Assembly (NCBI RefSeq): GCF_022179185.1
Contig: NZ_BPQJ01000057.1
Span: 1-38,381 of the forward strand
Length of the DNA stretch: 38,381 nucleotides
From: Methylobacterium frigidaeris
GTDB taxonomy: Bacteria; Pseudomonadota; Alphaproteobacteria; Rhizobiales; Beijerinckiaceae
Direction: 5' to 3'
The notes under the pieces are model-generated. The model made no database searches and was not told the origin of the DNA. It saw nothing but the letters and a program-made list of their open reading frames with translations. Numbering within the stretch: the first letter of the stretch is position 1; each line of letters begins with the position of its first letter. Positions 7,322-14,613 of this stretch are shown here, piece after piece. The position numbers and the translations under genes were made by a program.

Positions 7322-7357
7322 CCTCGTCTTATCGCGGCACAGCAAATCCGTCTTTGC
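7318..7357 (+). promoter_or_regulatory. Composite LysR-type operator, copy 3 (SDR/transporter operon)
   Basis: ATAACCTCGTCTTAT (7318-7332; ATA-N9-TAT with ATAA/TTAT arms), a 9-base spacer, then the perfect dyad GCAAATCCGTCTTTGC (7342-7357). Compared with copy 2, the second dyad has changed in both arms together (GCCAA/TTGGC versus GCAAA/TTTGC), which supports dyad recognition. GTCACCTA starts 54 bases after the first base. The SDR start codon is at 7407. Confidence 0.8.
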
Positions 7358-7406
7358 GCACCTTCCACGGCGTCACCTAACTCTCATCAACTGTCACGGA
7401 CCCGCC

Positions 7407-8159
7407 ATGCCGTTCTCCGATTACACAACCGCCCTCGTGACCGGTGCCTCGGGCGGCATCGGCGCGGCCGTGGTGGAGCGCTTCCGCCGCGAGGGGCTCG
7501 AGGTCCACGCGGTCGCCCGCAGCCGGGCTCCCCTCGAGAAGCTCGCCGCGCGCACCGGCTGCGTGCCCCACGTCATCGACGTCGCCGACACCGCGGCGCT
7601 CGCCGACCTCGCGGCGAAGGTCCCGTTCGACGTGCTCGTGAACAATGCGGGCGTCGACACCCCGCGCAAGCTCCTCGACGCCCAGGCGGCGGATATCGAC
7701 CTTCTGGTCGACGTGAACCTGCGGGCGGTGCTGCACCTGTGCCGGCTCGTCGTGCCGGGCATGGCGGCGCGCGACCGCGGCCACGTCGTCAACATCACGT
7801 CGATCGCCGGCAACTACAATTTCGGCGGCAACTCGACCTATCACGCCACCAAGGCGGCGGTGGCGATGCTCTCCAACCAGCTGCGCATCGACACCTTCGG
7901 GCGCCGGGTGCGGGTGACGGAGATCTGCCCCGGACGCGTCGCCACCGACATCTTCGCCCACGTCCACGGCGACACGCCGGAGGTCCGCGCGCGCTTCATC
8001 GACGGCTTCGAGCTGCCCGAGGCCGCCGACATCGCGGACGCCATCGCCTTCGCGATCGCCGCGCCGCGGTCGATGAATGTCGGCCACATGGAGATCACCC
8101 CCACGCTCCAGGTGATGGGCGGCCTCCAGACCGCCCGTCCCGACGCGTCCGCGACCTGA
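7407..8159 (+). CDS. SDR family NAD(P)-dependent oxidoreductase
   Basis: A 250-residue classical short-chain dehydrogenase. It has the cofactor motif TGASGGIG near residue 13, the NNAG motif, the catalytic serine in NITSIAGNYNF and the active-site pair Tyr145/Lys149 in TYHATKAA. The strand CPGRVATDIF is also typical. The substrate cannot be read from sequence; relatives are often annotated as clavaldehyde/serine dehydrogenase-like (YdfG-type) enzymes. It is the first gene behind operator copy 3 and lies 13 bases before the first permease gene of an amino acid importer. It therefore probably acts on an imported hydroxy amino acid or on a product of the oxoprolinase route (inference). Confidence 0.9.
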   Translation: MPFSDYTTALVTGASGGIGAAVVERFRREGLEVHAVARSRAPLEKLAARTGCVPHVIDVADTAALADLAAKVPFDVLVNNAGVDTPRKLLDAQAADIDLLVDVNLRAVLHLCRLVVPGMAARDRGHVVNITSIAGNYNFGGNSTYHATKAAVAMLSNQLRIDTFGRRVRVTEICPGRVATDIFAHVHGDTPEVRARFIDGFELPEAADIADAIAFAIAAPRSMNVGHMEITPTLQVMGGLQTARPDASAT

Positions 8160-8172
8160 AGGGCCACTCGCC

Positions 8173-8874
8173 GTGCATGGGTTCGACCTCCTCGCCGTCC
8201 TGTCCAATCCGGACTTCGCCCGGATGCTGTGGCGCGGCGCGCTGGTGACCCTCGTGGTCGCTGCGGGCTCGTGGTGCCTGGCGATGAGCCTCGCCCTCGT
8301 GCTGCTCTCCTTGCGCCTCGCCCCCGTCCGGATTGGCGACCGCCTGGTCGCGGCCTACGTCTCCTACCACCGCAACGTGCCGACTCTCGTGCAGCTGATG
8401 CTGTGGTACTTCGGCATCGCGAGCCTCCTGCCCGACGCCGTGCAGTACTGGCTCAACGACCACGGCGCCGAGACGATCTACGGCATCCTCGGCCTCGGCC
8501 TGTGCCAGGCGGCGTATTTCAGCGAGGACCTGCGCTCGGGCCTACGCGCCGTGCCGCCCGGGCAGGCGGAAGCCGCCCGGGCACTCGGCCACGGCTTCCT
8601 CGGCAGCCTGCGCTACGTGCTGATGCCCCAGGCGATCCGCAACGCCCTGCCGGCCCTCGTCAACCACTCGGTCTCGCTGTTCAAGAACAGCTCGCTCACC
8701 ATGGCGATCGGCGTCTCCGAGCTCACCCATGCCGTCAAGGAGGTCGAGAACCTGAGCTTCCGCACCTTCGAGACCTACCTGATCGCCACGATCGCCTATC
8801 TCGCCGTCTCGCTCGTCATCATGGGCGTCGGCGCCGTGCTGCAATGGCGCGGGCAGGTCATGGGAGCACGCTGA
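8173..8874 (+). CDS. Polar amino acid ABC transporter permease (first)
   Basis: A 233-residue inner-membrane permease of the His/Glu/Gln/Arg/opine family (HisM/GltK type). It has several hydrophobic segments and the EAA loop ARALGHGFLGSLRYVLMPQA, which docks with the ATPase, followed by SVSLFKNSSL. The start is GTG at 8173, with GAAGG about 11 bases upstream; the nearby ATG at 8177 is out of frame. It is followed two bases after its stop by a second permease and then by the ATPase, so the complex is probably a permease heterodimer with an ATPase dimer and the binding protein encoded at 10660. Confidence 0.93.
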   Translation: MHGFDLLAVLSNPDFARMLWRGALVTLVVAAGSWCLAMSLALVLLSLRLAPVRIGDRLVAAYVSYHRNVPTLVQLMLWYFGIASLLPDAVQYWLNDHGAETIYGILGLGLCQAAYFSEDLRSGLRAVPPGQAEAARALGHGFLGSLRYVLMPQAIRNALPALVNHSVSLFKNSSLTMAIGVSELTHAVKEVENLSFRTFETYLIATIAYLAVSLVIMGVGAVLQWRGQVMGAR

Positions 8875-8876
8875 CG

Positions 8877-9626
8877 ATGATCGGCGATATTCTCACGATC
8901 CTGCGCGACAACTGGCTGCTGCTCCTGGTCGGCCAGTACCCGAACGGACCGCTCGGCGGGTTCGCCGCCACCCTGCTCCTCTCCGCGCTGTCGATCGCGC
9001 TCGCCTTTCCCTTGAGCGTGCTGATCGCCCTCGCCCGGCTGTCGCGAAACCCGCTCCTGCTGTGGCCCTCGACCGTGCTCGTCTACGTCGCCCGCGGCGT
9101 GCCGCTTCTGATGCTGATCCTGTGGGTCTACTTCATGGTGCCGCTCCTGATCGGCGCCGCCGTACCGGGCTTCGTCACCATGCTGGTGACCCTGGTGCTC
9201 TACGAGGGCGCGTTCCTGAGCGAGGTGGTGCGCGGCGGCATCGTGGCGCTCGGGCGGGGGCAGATGGAGGCGGCGCGCGCGCTCGGCCAGTCCTACCCCC
9301 AGGCGCTCCTCTACATTATCCTGCCGCAGGCGCTCTATAACGTCATCCCGAGCCTGATCAGCCAGTTCGTATCGACCATCAAGGAAACGACGCTCGGCTA
9401 CGTCATCAACGTACCGGAGCTGACGTTCGCAGCAAACCAGATCAACAACCAGCTGCTGACCAAGCCGTTCCAGGTCTTCTTCCTGCTGGCCATCATCTAC
9501 TACGCCGTGTGCTGGACGCTGACCTTCCTGGCGGTCCGGCTCGAGCGGCGCATCGCCCGCCGACGTGCCGGCCCGGCCGCCGCGCCGGCTCCGCTCACCG
9601 TCCGCCAACTCACGGCCGAGCCATGA
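8877..9626 (+). CDS. Polar amino acid ABC transporter permease (second)
   Basis: A 249-residue permease of the same His/Glu/Gln family as its upstream neighbour. A membrane segment near residue 30 (ATLLLSALSIALAFPLSVLI) and further hydrophobic stretches lead to the EAA loop EAARALGQSYPQALLYIILP, followed by QFVSTIKETTL, the conserved sequence at the end of this domain. The C-terminal tail is basic (RLERRIARRRAG) and cytoplasmic. Its stop overlaps the ATPase start (ATGA at 9623), so the two are translationally coupled. It forms the second half of the import channel for an amino acid whose identity the sequence does not fix. Confidence 0.93.
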   Translation: MIGDILTILRDNWLLLLVGQYPNGPLGGFAATLLLSALSIALAFPLSVLIALARLSRNPLLLWPSTVLVYVARGVPLLMLILWVYFMVPLLIGAAVPGFVTMLVTLVLYEGAFLSEVVRGGIVALGRGQMEAARALGQSYPQALLYIILPQALYNVIPSLISQFVSTIKETTLGYVINVPELTFAANQINNQLLTKPFQVFFLLAIIYYAVCWTLTFLAVRLERRIARRRAGPAAAPAPLTVRQLTAEP

Positions 9627-10420
9627 CGTCCGACGCCGAGATGATCCCAGACGTCAAGATCGCCGAAACCAGCAACGCCGGCACCGCCATGATCCGCTTC
9701 GAGAACGTCACGAAGTATTACGGGGCGTACAAGGCCCTCGATGACGTCACGGCGGAGGTCGGGCGCGGCGAGGTGGTGGTGGTCTGCGGGCCTTCGGGCT
9801 CCGGCAAGTCCACCCTGATCCGCACCGTCAACCGGCTCGAGGAGATCGCGTCGGGCACCCTCACCTTCGACGGCGAGAGCGTGCACGGGCCGCTCAAGGC
9901 CGCGGCGCTCAACCGTCTGCGCAGCCGGATCGGCTTCGTGTTCCAGAGCTTCAACCTGTTCCCGCACCTCTCGGCCCTCGACAACGTCATCCTGTCGCCG
10001 ATCAAGGTGAACGGCGCGAAGCGCGAGGTCGCCAAGGCGCGCGCGATGGCGCTCCTCGACCGGGTCGGGCTGTCCGCGAAGGCCGGGGCATATCCGGCCC
10101 AGCTCTCCGGCGGCCAGCAGCAGCGCGTCGCCATCGCCCGGGCGCTGGCGATGGAGCCGCCCGCCATGCTGTTCGACGAGCCGACCTCGGCCCTCGACCC
10201 GGAGATGGTCGGCGAGGTGCTGGCGGTGATGCGCAGCCTCGCGGCGGACGGCATGACGATGATGTGCGTCACCCACGAGATGGGTTTTGCCCGCGAGGTC
10301 GCGGACCGGATCTGGTTCATGGATGCCGGCCGCATCCTCGAGACCGCGCCGCCGGACGCCTTTTTCTCCAACCCGCAACACCCGCGCGCCAAGAAGTTCC
10401 TCTCGGACCTGCGCCACTAG
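9623..10420 (+). CDS. Polar amino acid ABC transporter ATP-binding protein (GlnQ-like)
   Basis: A 265-residue ABC ATPase of the GlnQ/HisP type. It has Walker A GPSGSGKST, Q-loop FVFQSFNLFPH, signature LSGGQQQR, Walker B AMLFDEPTSALD and the switch histidine in VTHEMGFA. About 22 N-terminal residues precede the domain proper, which begins MIRFENVTKYYGAYKALDDV. An internal ATG at 9689 could be the true start, but the ATGA overlap with the permease gene supports 9623. It powers the importer formed with the two upstream permeases and the binding protein downstream. Confidence 0.94.
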   Translation: MTSDAEMIPDVKIAETSNAGTAMIRFENVTKYYGAYKALDDVTAEVGRGEVVVVCGPSGSGKSTLIRTVNRLEEIASGTLTFDGESVHGPLKAAALNRLRSRIGFVFQSFNLFPHLSALDNVILSPIKVNGAKREVAKARAMALLDRVGLSAKAGAYPAQLSGGQQQRVAIARALAMEPPAMLFDEPTSALDPEMVGEVLAVMRSLAADGMTMMCVTHEMGFAREVADRIWFMDAGRILETAPPDAFFSNPQHPRAKKFLSDLRH

Positions 10421-10563
10421 AGCATTTTCCGACGAAGTGGCCGCCGGATCTGCGACACGACCGGCGTTCATCAACGAAGCGAGCGGGCGAAGCGCCGGTC
10501 TGCCGACGCAAGTCCGCCCGGAGCATCGCTTCCGGGAGACGGACGTCTTCCCGGAGCCGATGC
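10420..10563. repeat. Intergenic repeat-like sequence and hairpin
   Basis: The gap between the ATPase and binding-protein genes opens with GAGCATTTTCCGACGAAGTGG (10419-10439 region), which resembles an intergenic element common in Methylobacterium (recalled, not searched). A hairpin at 10523-10563 follows, with arms GCATCG, CTTCCGGGA and TTCCCGGAG, CGATGC around a short loop. It has no T run. It may limit or stabilise the operon mRNA between transporter and binding-protein genes, which often need different expression. Confidence 0.5.
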
Positions 10564-10659
10564 CGCACCCTCGAAGATCTGGAGCCGTGCTCGATCGCCG
10601 CGCGATCGTGCGCTGCTCGAGCCGCCCCCTGCCCCGCGCCTGCCTGGAGCCGCCCGATC

Positions 10660-11502
10660 ATGTCGTTGAAGACGCTCTCCCTCAGCCTCGCGCTCGGCGT
10701 CGCGGTCCAGGCGGCCGCCGGCCCCGCGCGCGCCGACCAGCTCGCCGACATCAAGGCCCGCGGCGAGCTGCGCTGCGGCACCTTCGCCGACGTGCCGCCC
10801 TTCGCGGCCCCCGACCCCAAGACCCGCGAGATGGTCGGCTTCGACGTCGACCTGTGCCGGGACATCGCGAGGCGCTGGGGCGTCAAGGCGGCGATCACGC
10901 CGCTCTCCGTCGAGTCGCGGGTGCCCGAGGTGAAGCTCGGCCGCGTCGACATCACCATCGCGAACCTCGCCTATACGCTGGGCCGCGCCGAGCAGATCCA
11001 GTTCTCGGATCCCTACTACCTCGCCAAGGAGATGCTCGCCGTGAAGGCGAGCGATCCCTCGACCTCGAAGGCGGACTACAAGGGCAAGCGCCTGTCCTCG
11101 ACCAAGGGCTCGACCTCCGAGCTCGCGATCCGGATGAACGGCTCGGAGCCCCTGACCTTCCAGGATACCGGCTCGGCGTTCATGGCGGTGCAGCAGAACA
11201 AGTCGCTCGGCATGGTGGCCAACACCATGACGATCACCAAGCTCGTCAACGAGTCGCAGACCCGTGGCGTCAAGCTCAAGATGATCGCTGAGCCGATGGT
11301 CTACCAGCCGATCGGCATCGGGATGAAGAAGGACGAGCCGGCGCTGCTCGCCAAGGTCAACGAGACCCTGCGGGCGATGGAGACCGCGGGTGAGATCGAC
11401 GCCGCCTGGACCAGGTGGCTCGGCCCCGACACCGAGTACAAGCTGACGCGCACCGAGAAGGTGACCCCGCTCGCCGAGTTGAAGTTCGAGCCGATCCCAT
11501 GA
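10660..11502 (+). CDS. Amino acid ABC transporter substrate-binding protein
   Basis: A 280-residue periplasmic binding protein of family 3 (SBP_bac_3). Residues 1-25 form a signal peptide (SLSLALGVAVQAAAGPARA, with cleavage after ARA). The mature domain shows LRCGTFADVPPFAAP, the family motif GFDVDLCRDIARRWG, FSDPYYLAKEMLAVK and AAWTRWLGPDTEY. GGAG lies about 9 bases before the ATG. It delivers substrate to the transporter encoded at 8173-10420, from which it is separated by a 239-base gap with a hairpin. Acidic or polar amino acids and 5-oxoproline are candidate ligands from context only. Confidence 0.93.
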   Translation: MSLKTLSLSLALGVAVQAAAGPARADQLADIKARGELRCGTFADVPPFAAPDPKTREMVGFDVDLCRDIARRWGVKAAITPLSVESRVPEVKLGRVDITIANLAYTLGRAEQIQFSDPYYLAKEMLAVKASDPSTSKADYKGKRLSSTKGSTSELAIRMNGSEPLTFQDTGSAFMAVQQNKSLGMVANTMTITKLVNESQTRGVKLKMIAEPMVYQPIGIGMKKDEPALLAKVNETLRAMETAGEIDAAWTRWLGPDTEYKLTRTEKVTPLAELKFEPIP

Positions 11503-11511
11503 GGCCGCGGT

Positions 11512-11805
11512 GAAGCGCATCGTTCGGACCTGCACGACGACCGCCACGGCGGCTTCGGCACGGTGTGGGTCGAGGAGCCGGTGATGCTCGGCCGCGAGGT
11601 CGCCGGCCTCGTAGCCGCAAGGGCGGCGGACGTCGCGGTGGGCGACCGCGTGGCGGTCAACCCGAGCCGGCCGTGCCGGGCCTGCCCGTTTCGCCCCAAC
11701 AGCCTGCCCAACCCACTGCGAGGGGGCGCGCTTCTCCGGCAGCGCGATGCCAGTCCCGCACGGGCAGGGCGCGTTCCGGCAGGGGTGGTCCGCGACGCCT
11801 CGCGC
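11512..11805 (+). pseudogene. Remnant of a zinc-dependent alcohol dehydrogenase (L-idonate 5-dehydrogenase-like)
   Basis: Translation from 11524 gives SDLHDDRHGGFGTVWVEEP, then VMLGREVAGLVAARAADVAV and GDRVAVNPSRPCRACPFRP. This follows the MDR pattern SDLHYYxHGGxG, ILGHEVxGxV, GDRVAVNPxxPCxxC of L-idonate 5-dehydrogenases. A frame change near 11730 continues as RFSGSAMPVPHGQGAFRQG, matching the next part of the same family. The region upstream of SDLH is fused to a short GTG-AAG-CGC-ATC-GT start, so about 35 residues are missing there. The family continues for a further 230 residues or so, not present here. The catalytic Glu of GHE is also changed (GRE). It is a dead gene with an internal deletion, frameshift and 3' truncation. 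Confidence 0.75.
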
Positions 11806-11975
11806 ACTGGCCGGAGCCGGCTTTCCATCGGGTCGGGATGGCACCCCGATCCGGTCCCTCCACCGCCCCGGCAGCACCGCGCGGGGCAGGTCCGCCCAAG
11901 GGCCCCGTCTTCCTTTCCGCGGGGCGCCGGAACCTGGAACGCGACATGATACGAACCGCAGACCGCTAGGCGAAC

Positions 11976-13148
11976 GTGACGCTCTCGGCGTCCGCCGCGA
12001 TGACCGACAAGGCGCGCGAGCTGCGCGCTCAGGGCATCGCGATCATCAGCCTGTCCTCGGGCGAGCCCGACTTCCCGACACCGCCGCACGCGATCGAAGC
12101 CGCGCACAAGGCCGCCCTCGACGGGGACACCAAGTACCCGCCGCTCGGCGGCACGCCGGCCCTCAAGGCGGCGATCCAGCGCAAGTTCAAGCGCGACAAC
12201 GACCTCGACTACGCGCCGGACGAGATCCTGGTTGCCAATGGCGGCAAGCAGATCATCTTCGACGCCATCCTGGCGACCTGCAACCCGGGCGACGAGGTGG
12301 TGATCCCGGCTCCGGGCTGGATCACCTACGCCGACATCGTGGCGCTGGCGGGCGCCAGGCCGGTGCCGGTGCCCTGCCCGGAGAACAACCGGTTCAAGCT
12401 CCGGCCGGAGGACCTCGAGGCAGCGATCGCCCCGCGCACCCGCTGGGTCATCCTCAACTTCCCGAACAATCCCACGGGCGCGGCCTGCACCTCCGCCGAG
12501 ATGCGGGCGCTCGCCGAGGTCATCGAGCGCCACCCGCAGGTACTCGTCCTCACCGACGACATCTACGAGCACCTGGTCTACGACGACTTCACCTTCTGCA
12601 CCCTGGCGCAGGTCGCGCCACAGCTGAAGGGGCGGGTGCTCACGGTCAACGGCGCCTCGAAGGCCTATGCGATGACGGGCTGGCGCGTCGGCTATTGCGG
12701 CGGGCCGCGGGACCTCATCGCGCCGATGAGCAACATCCAGCTTCAGTCGACCGGCGGAATCACGACGGTGTCGCAGGCGGCCACGGTCGCGGTGCTCGAC
12801 GGGCCGCAGGAGTTCCTGGCCGAGCGCGCCGCCATCTACCGCGAGCGGCGCGACCGCGTCGTCGAGATGCTGAACGCGATCCCGGGCATCCGGTGCCACA
12901 CGCCGGAGGGGGCGTTCTACGTCTTCCCGAACATCGCCGACTGCCTCGGCCGGAGCACCGCCGGCGGGCGCCAGATCAGTACGGACACGGACTTCGTCAC
13001 CGCTCTCCTCGCCGAGGCGCACGTGGCGGCGGTGCCGGGCAGCGCCTACGGCATGAGCCCTTACATCCGTCTGTCCTACGCTACCGACATGGAGGCCCTC
13101 GTCGAAGGCTGCCGGCGCATCGAGGCGTTCTGTACCGCCTTGCGCTGA
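11976..13148 (+). CDS. Pyridoxal phosphate-dependent aminotransferase (aspartate aminotransferase family)
   Basis: From the GTG at 11976 this gives 390 residues of a class I/II aminotransferase. It has LSSGEPDFPTPPHAIEAA, the glycine-rich KYPPLGGTPALK, ILNFPNNPTGA, the cofactor lysine in NGASKAYAMTGWRVGY (residue 229) and the substrate-binding arginine in SPYIRLSYAT. It transfers amino groups between aspartate-like amino acids and 2-oxoglutarate. The native start is probably ATG at 11946: codons ATG ATA CGA ACC GCA GAC CGC lead in frame into GCG AAC GTG ACG, but codon eight is TAG, where relatives would have Leu (recalled, not aligned here). Translation would then depend on GTG 11976 or on suppression. 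Expression may be reduced or absent, although the rest of the frame is intact. Confidence 0.85.
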   Translation: MTLSASAAMTDKARELRAQGIAIISLSSGEPDFPTPPHAIEAAHKAALDGDTKYPPLGGTPALKAAIQRKFKRDNDLDYAPDEILVANGGKQIIFDAILATCNPGDEVVIPAPGWITYADIVALAGARPVPVPCPENNRFKLRPEDLEAAIAPRTRWVILNFPNNPTGAACTSAEMRALAEVIERHPQVLVLTDDIYEHLVYDDFTFCTLAQVAPQLKGRVLTVNGASKAYAMTGWRVGYCGGPRDLIAPMSNIQLQSTGGITTVSQAATVAVLDGPQEFLAERAAIYRERRDRVVEMLNAIPGIRCHTPEGAFYVFPNIADCLGRSTAGGRQISTDTDFVTALLAEAHVAAVPGSAYGMSPYIRLSYATDMEALVEGCRRIEAFCTALR

Positions 13149-13184
13149 GGGGACGCCCCCGTCCGAAGGGACGACCATCGGCGG

Positions 13185-13589
13185 TCAATCGTTCGCATGC
13201 GTGTCGCAGGCGCGTCGAACGTGAGGACCAAAGCGATCCTCCTTCTGCAACATGTAACGCAGAGCGTCTTCCCAGCTCAAAGAACGAGCCATGCTCCCTG
13301 CGAGCCCCGAGCCTCCATCGCCCGCCAGGCGGGCTAGGGACTGCCGGGTCATCCGGCGACAGGCCTCGGCAGAGGGCGGCTCTGCGCGAGCGGAATCGCA
13401 GGATAGAGGGAAGAGTAGCCCCAATCCCCAGTCGAGGGCGCGCCGGACCTGATCCGGCGTGATCCATCGGTGCGGGCTGTGGCGCTCCGTCGGGGCGGTC
13501 GAGCCCGCCGCCCTGCGATGGGTCGATGGGATGGGTCGATCGGGGCTGCCGCTCTCGTCCGCTCGCGCCGGCAGCCTGACCCACAGCAT
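13185..13589 (-). CDS. Possible hypothetical protein
   Basis: The 13149-13616 gap has one minus-strand frame of 134 codons. The C-terminal third (SWEDALRYMLQKEDRFGPHV and following) reads like real protein, with a balanced, partly amphipathic composition. The N-terminal part is Arg/Pro/Ser-rich, as is usual for shadow frames. No family was recognised. A shorter start at the Met of SMARSLSWEDA, giving 35 residues, is also possible. No convincing ribosome binding site was found. It could equally be the tail of a decayed gene. Otherwise the gap holds nothing identifiable. Confidence 0.25.
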   Translation of the reverse strand: MLWVRLPARADESGSPDRPIPSTHRRAAGSTAPTERHSPHRWITPDQVRRALDWGLGLLFPLSCDSARAEPPSAEACRRMTRQSLARLAGDGGSGLAGSMARSLSWEDALRYMLQKEDRFGPHVRRACDTHAND

Positions 13590-13616
13590 CCGGCCTCCGG
13601 GACAATCCGGGGCAGT

Positions 13617-14453
13617 TCACCCTCGCGACGACGGGCGCTCCATCGCGGCACCGGCGCGGCGCAGGGTCTCGTCGAAAGGATTCAGGCGGGCCGCGATTCC
13701 GGCCGCCTCCCGCCGGAGCATGCCGGCGATGGCGTCGCGGCGCTCGCCGGCGAGGCGGTCGACCGTGCTGCCGACGCTCAGCGCCGCCACCGCGCGGCCG
13801 TCGGAATCCAGGATCGGCACGCCGAGCCCGGCCATGCCGGGGATCAGGCCCGACGCCGCCGCGCAATAGCCGAGGTCGCGCGTGCGGGCGATCTCGGTGT
13901 GCAGGAAGGCCTCGTCCAGGCTCGTCACTTCGCGGATCCGCGGCAGGTTGTAGCGGATCACCGCCTCCTGCTCGTCCGCCGGCAGATGCGCCAGGATCGC
14001 CATCGCCCCCTGGCCGAGGCCGAGCATCACCCGGCCGCCGATATCGCCGGTGAAGGAGCGGATCGGCAGAGGACCCGCCGTGCGGTCGATGCAAACCGCC
14101 TCGTAGCCGCTGCGCACGAGGAGGAAGACCGTCTCGCCGAGCGCTCCGGTGAGGCGCAGCAGCGCCGGGCGGGCGAGGTCGCGCAGGCCGAGCGGGTTGC
14201 CGGCCTGGGCGGCGAGGCGAAAGAGGCCAAGGCCGAGCCGGTAGGTCTTGGTTGTGGAATCGAGATCGACCAGTTCCTCGGCGACGAGCGCCCGCAGCAG
14301 CCGCAGGGCCGTCGGCGCCGGCAGGCCGGTCGCCGCGGCGAGTGCGCTCAGGCGCGCGCCGCCGGCGCCCGCCTCGCCGAGATGGCGCAGCAACCCGGCG
14401 ATCCGCGCCGGCCCGGATCGATCGGCGAATTTCGGTTGGGCCGCATCTGACAT
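13617..14453 (-). CDS. IclR-family transcriptional regulator
   Basis: A regulator of about 278 residues. The N-terminal winged HTH is visible in LSALAAATGLPAPTALRLLR (about residues 33-52), followed by the wing TTKTYRLGLGLFRLA. The C-terminal GAF-like effector domain has the family patterns VCIDRTAGPLPIRSF, LGYCAAASGLIPGMAGLGVP and VAALSVGSTVDRL. Starts at 14477, 14465 and 14453 are in frame and none has a strong ribosome binding site. 14453 (MSDAAQPKF) is chosen because it leaves the palindrome at 14472-14486 in the leader. The gene is divergent from the SDR/dehydrogenase/Dpp operon and is its probable local regulator. Confidence 0.88.
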   Translation of the reverse strand: MSDAAQPKFADRSGPARIAGLLRHLGEAGAGGARLSALAAATGLPAPTALRLLRALVAEELVDLDSTTKTYRLGLGLFRLAAQAGNPLGLRDLARPALLRLTGALGETVFLLVRSGYEAVCIDRTAGPLPIRSFTGDIGGRVMLGLGQGAMAILAHLPADEQEAVIRYNLPRIREVTSLDEAFLHTEIARTRDLGYCAAASGLIPGMAGLGVPILDSDGRAVAALSVGSTVDRLAGERRDAIAGMLRREAAGIAARLNPFDETLRRAGAAMERPSSRG

Positions 14454-14471
14454 GCCGCTCACGCCCATCGT

Positions 14472-14486
14472 TTTCATTCAGTGAAA
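14472..14486. promoter_or_regulatory. Palindrome between iclR-type gene and dehydrogenase operon
   Basis: TTTCA-TTCAG-TGAAA is a perfect 5-bp-arm inverted repeat in the divergent promoter region. It is the most symmetrical sequence in the gap and sits where an IclR-family dimer would control both directions. Further toward the operon, TTGGCA at 14492 could serve as a -35 element, but no good -10 is visible. Confidence 0.45.
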
Positions 14487-14613
14487 GAATATTGGCAAAA
14501 TCGTTCGCCTGTCGAAATAGCTGTTGCCCAAGTCGCGGCAACGATCAATCCTCCCCGCATGGGATTCGGGGAGAGGTCGTCGATGCGGCGATCAGCGGAG
14601 GAGCGGGGCAGCG

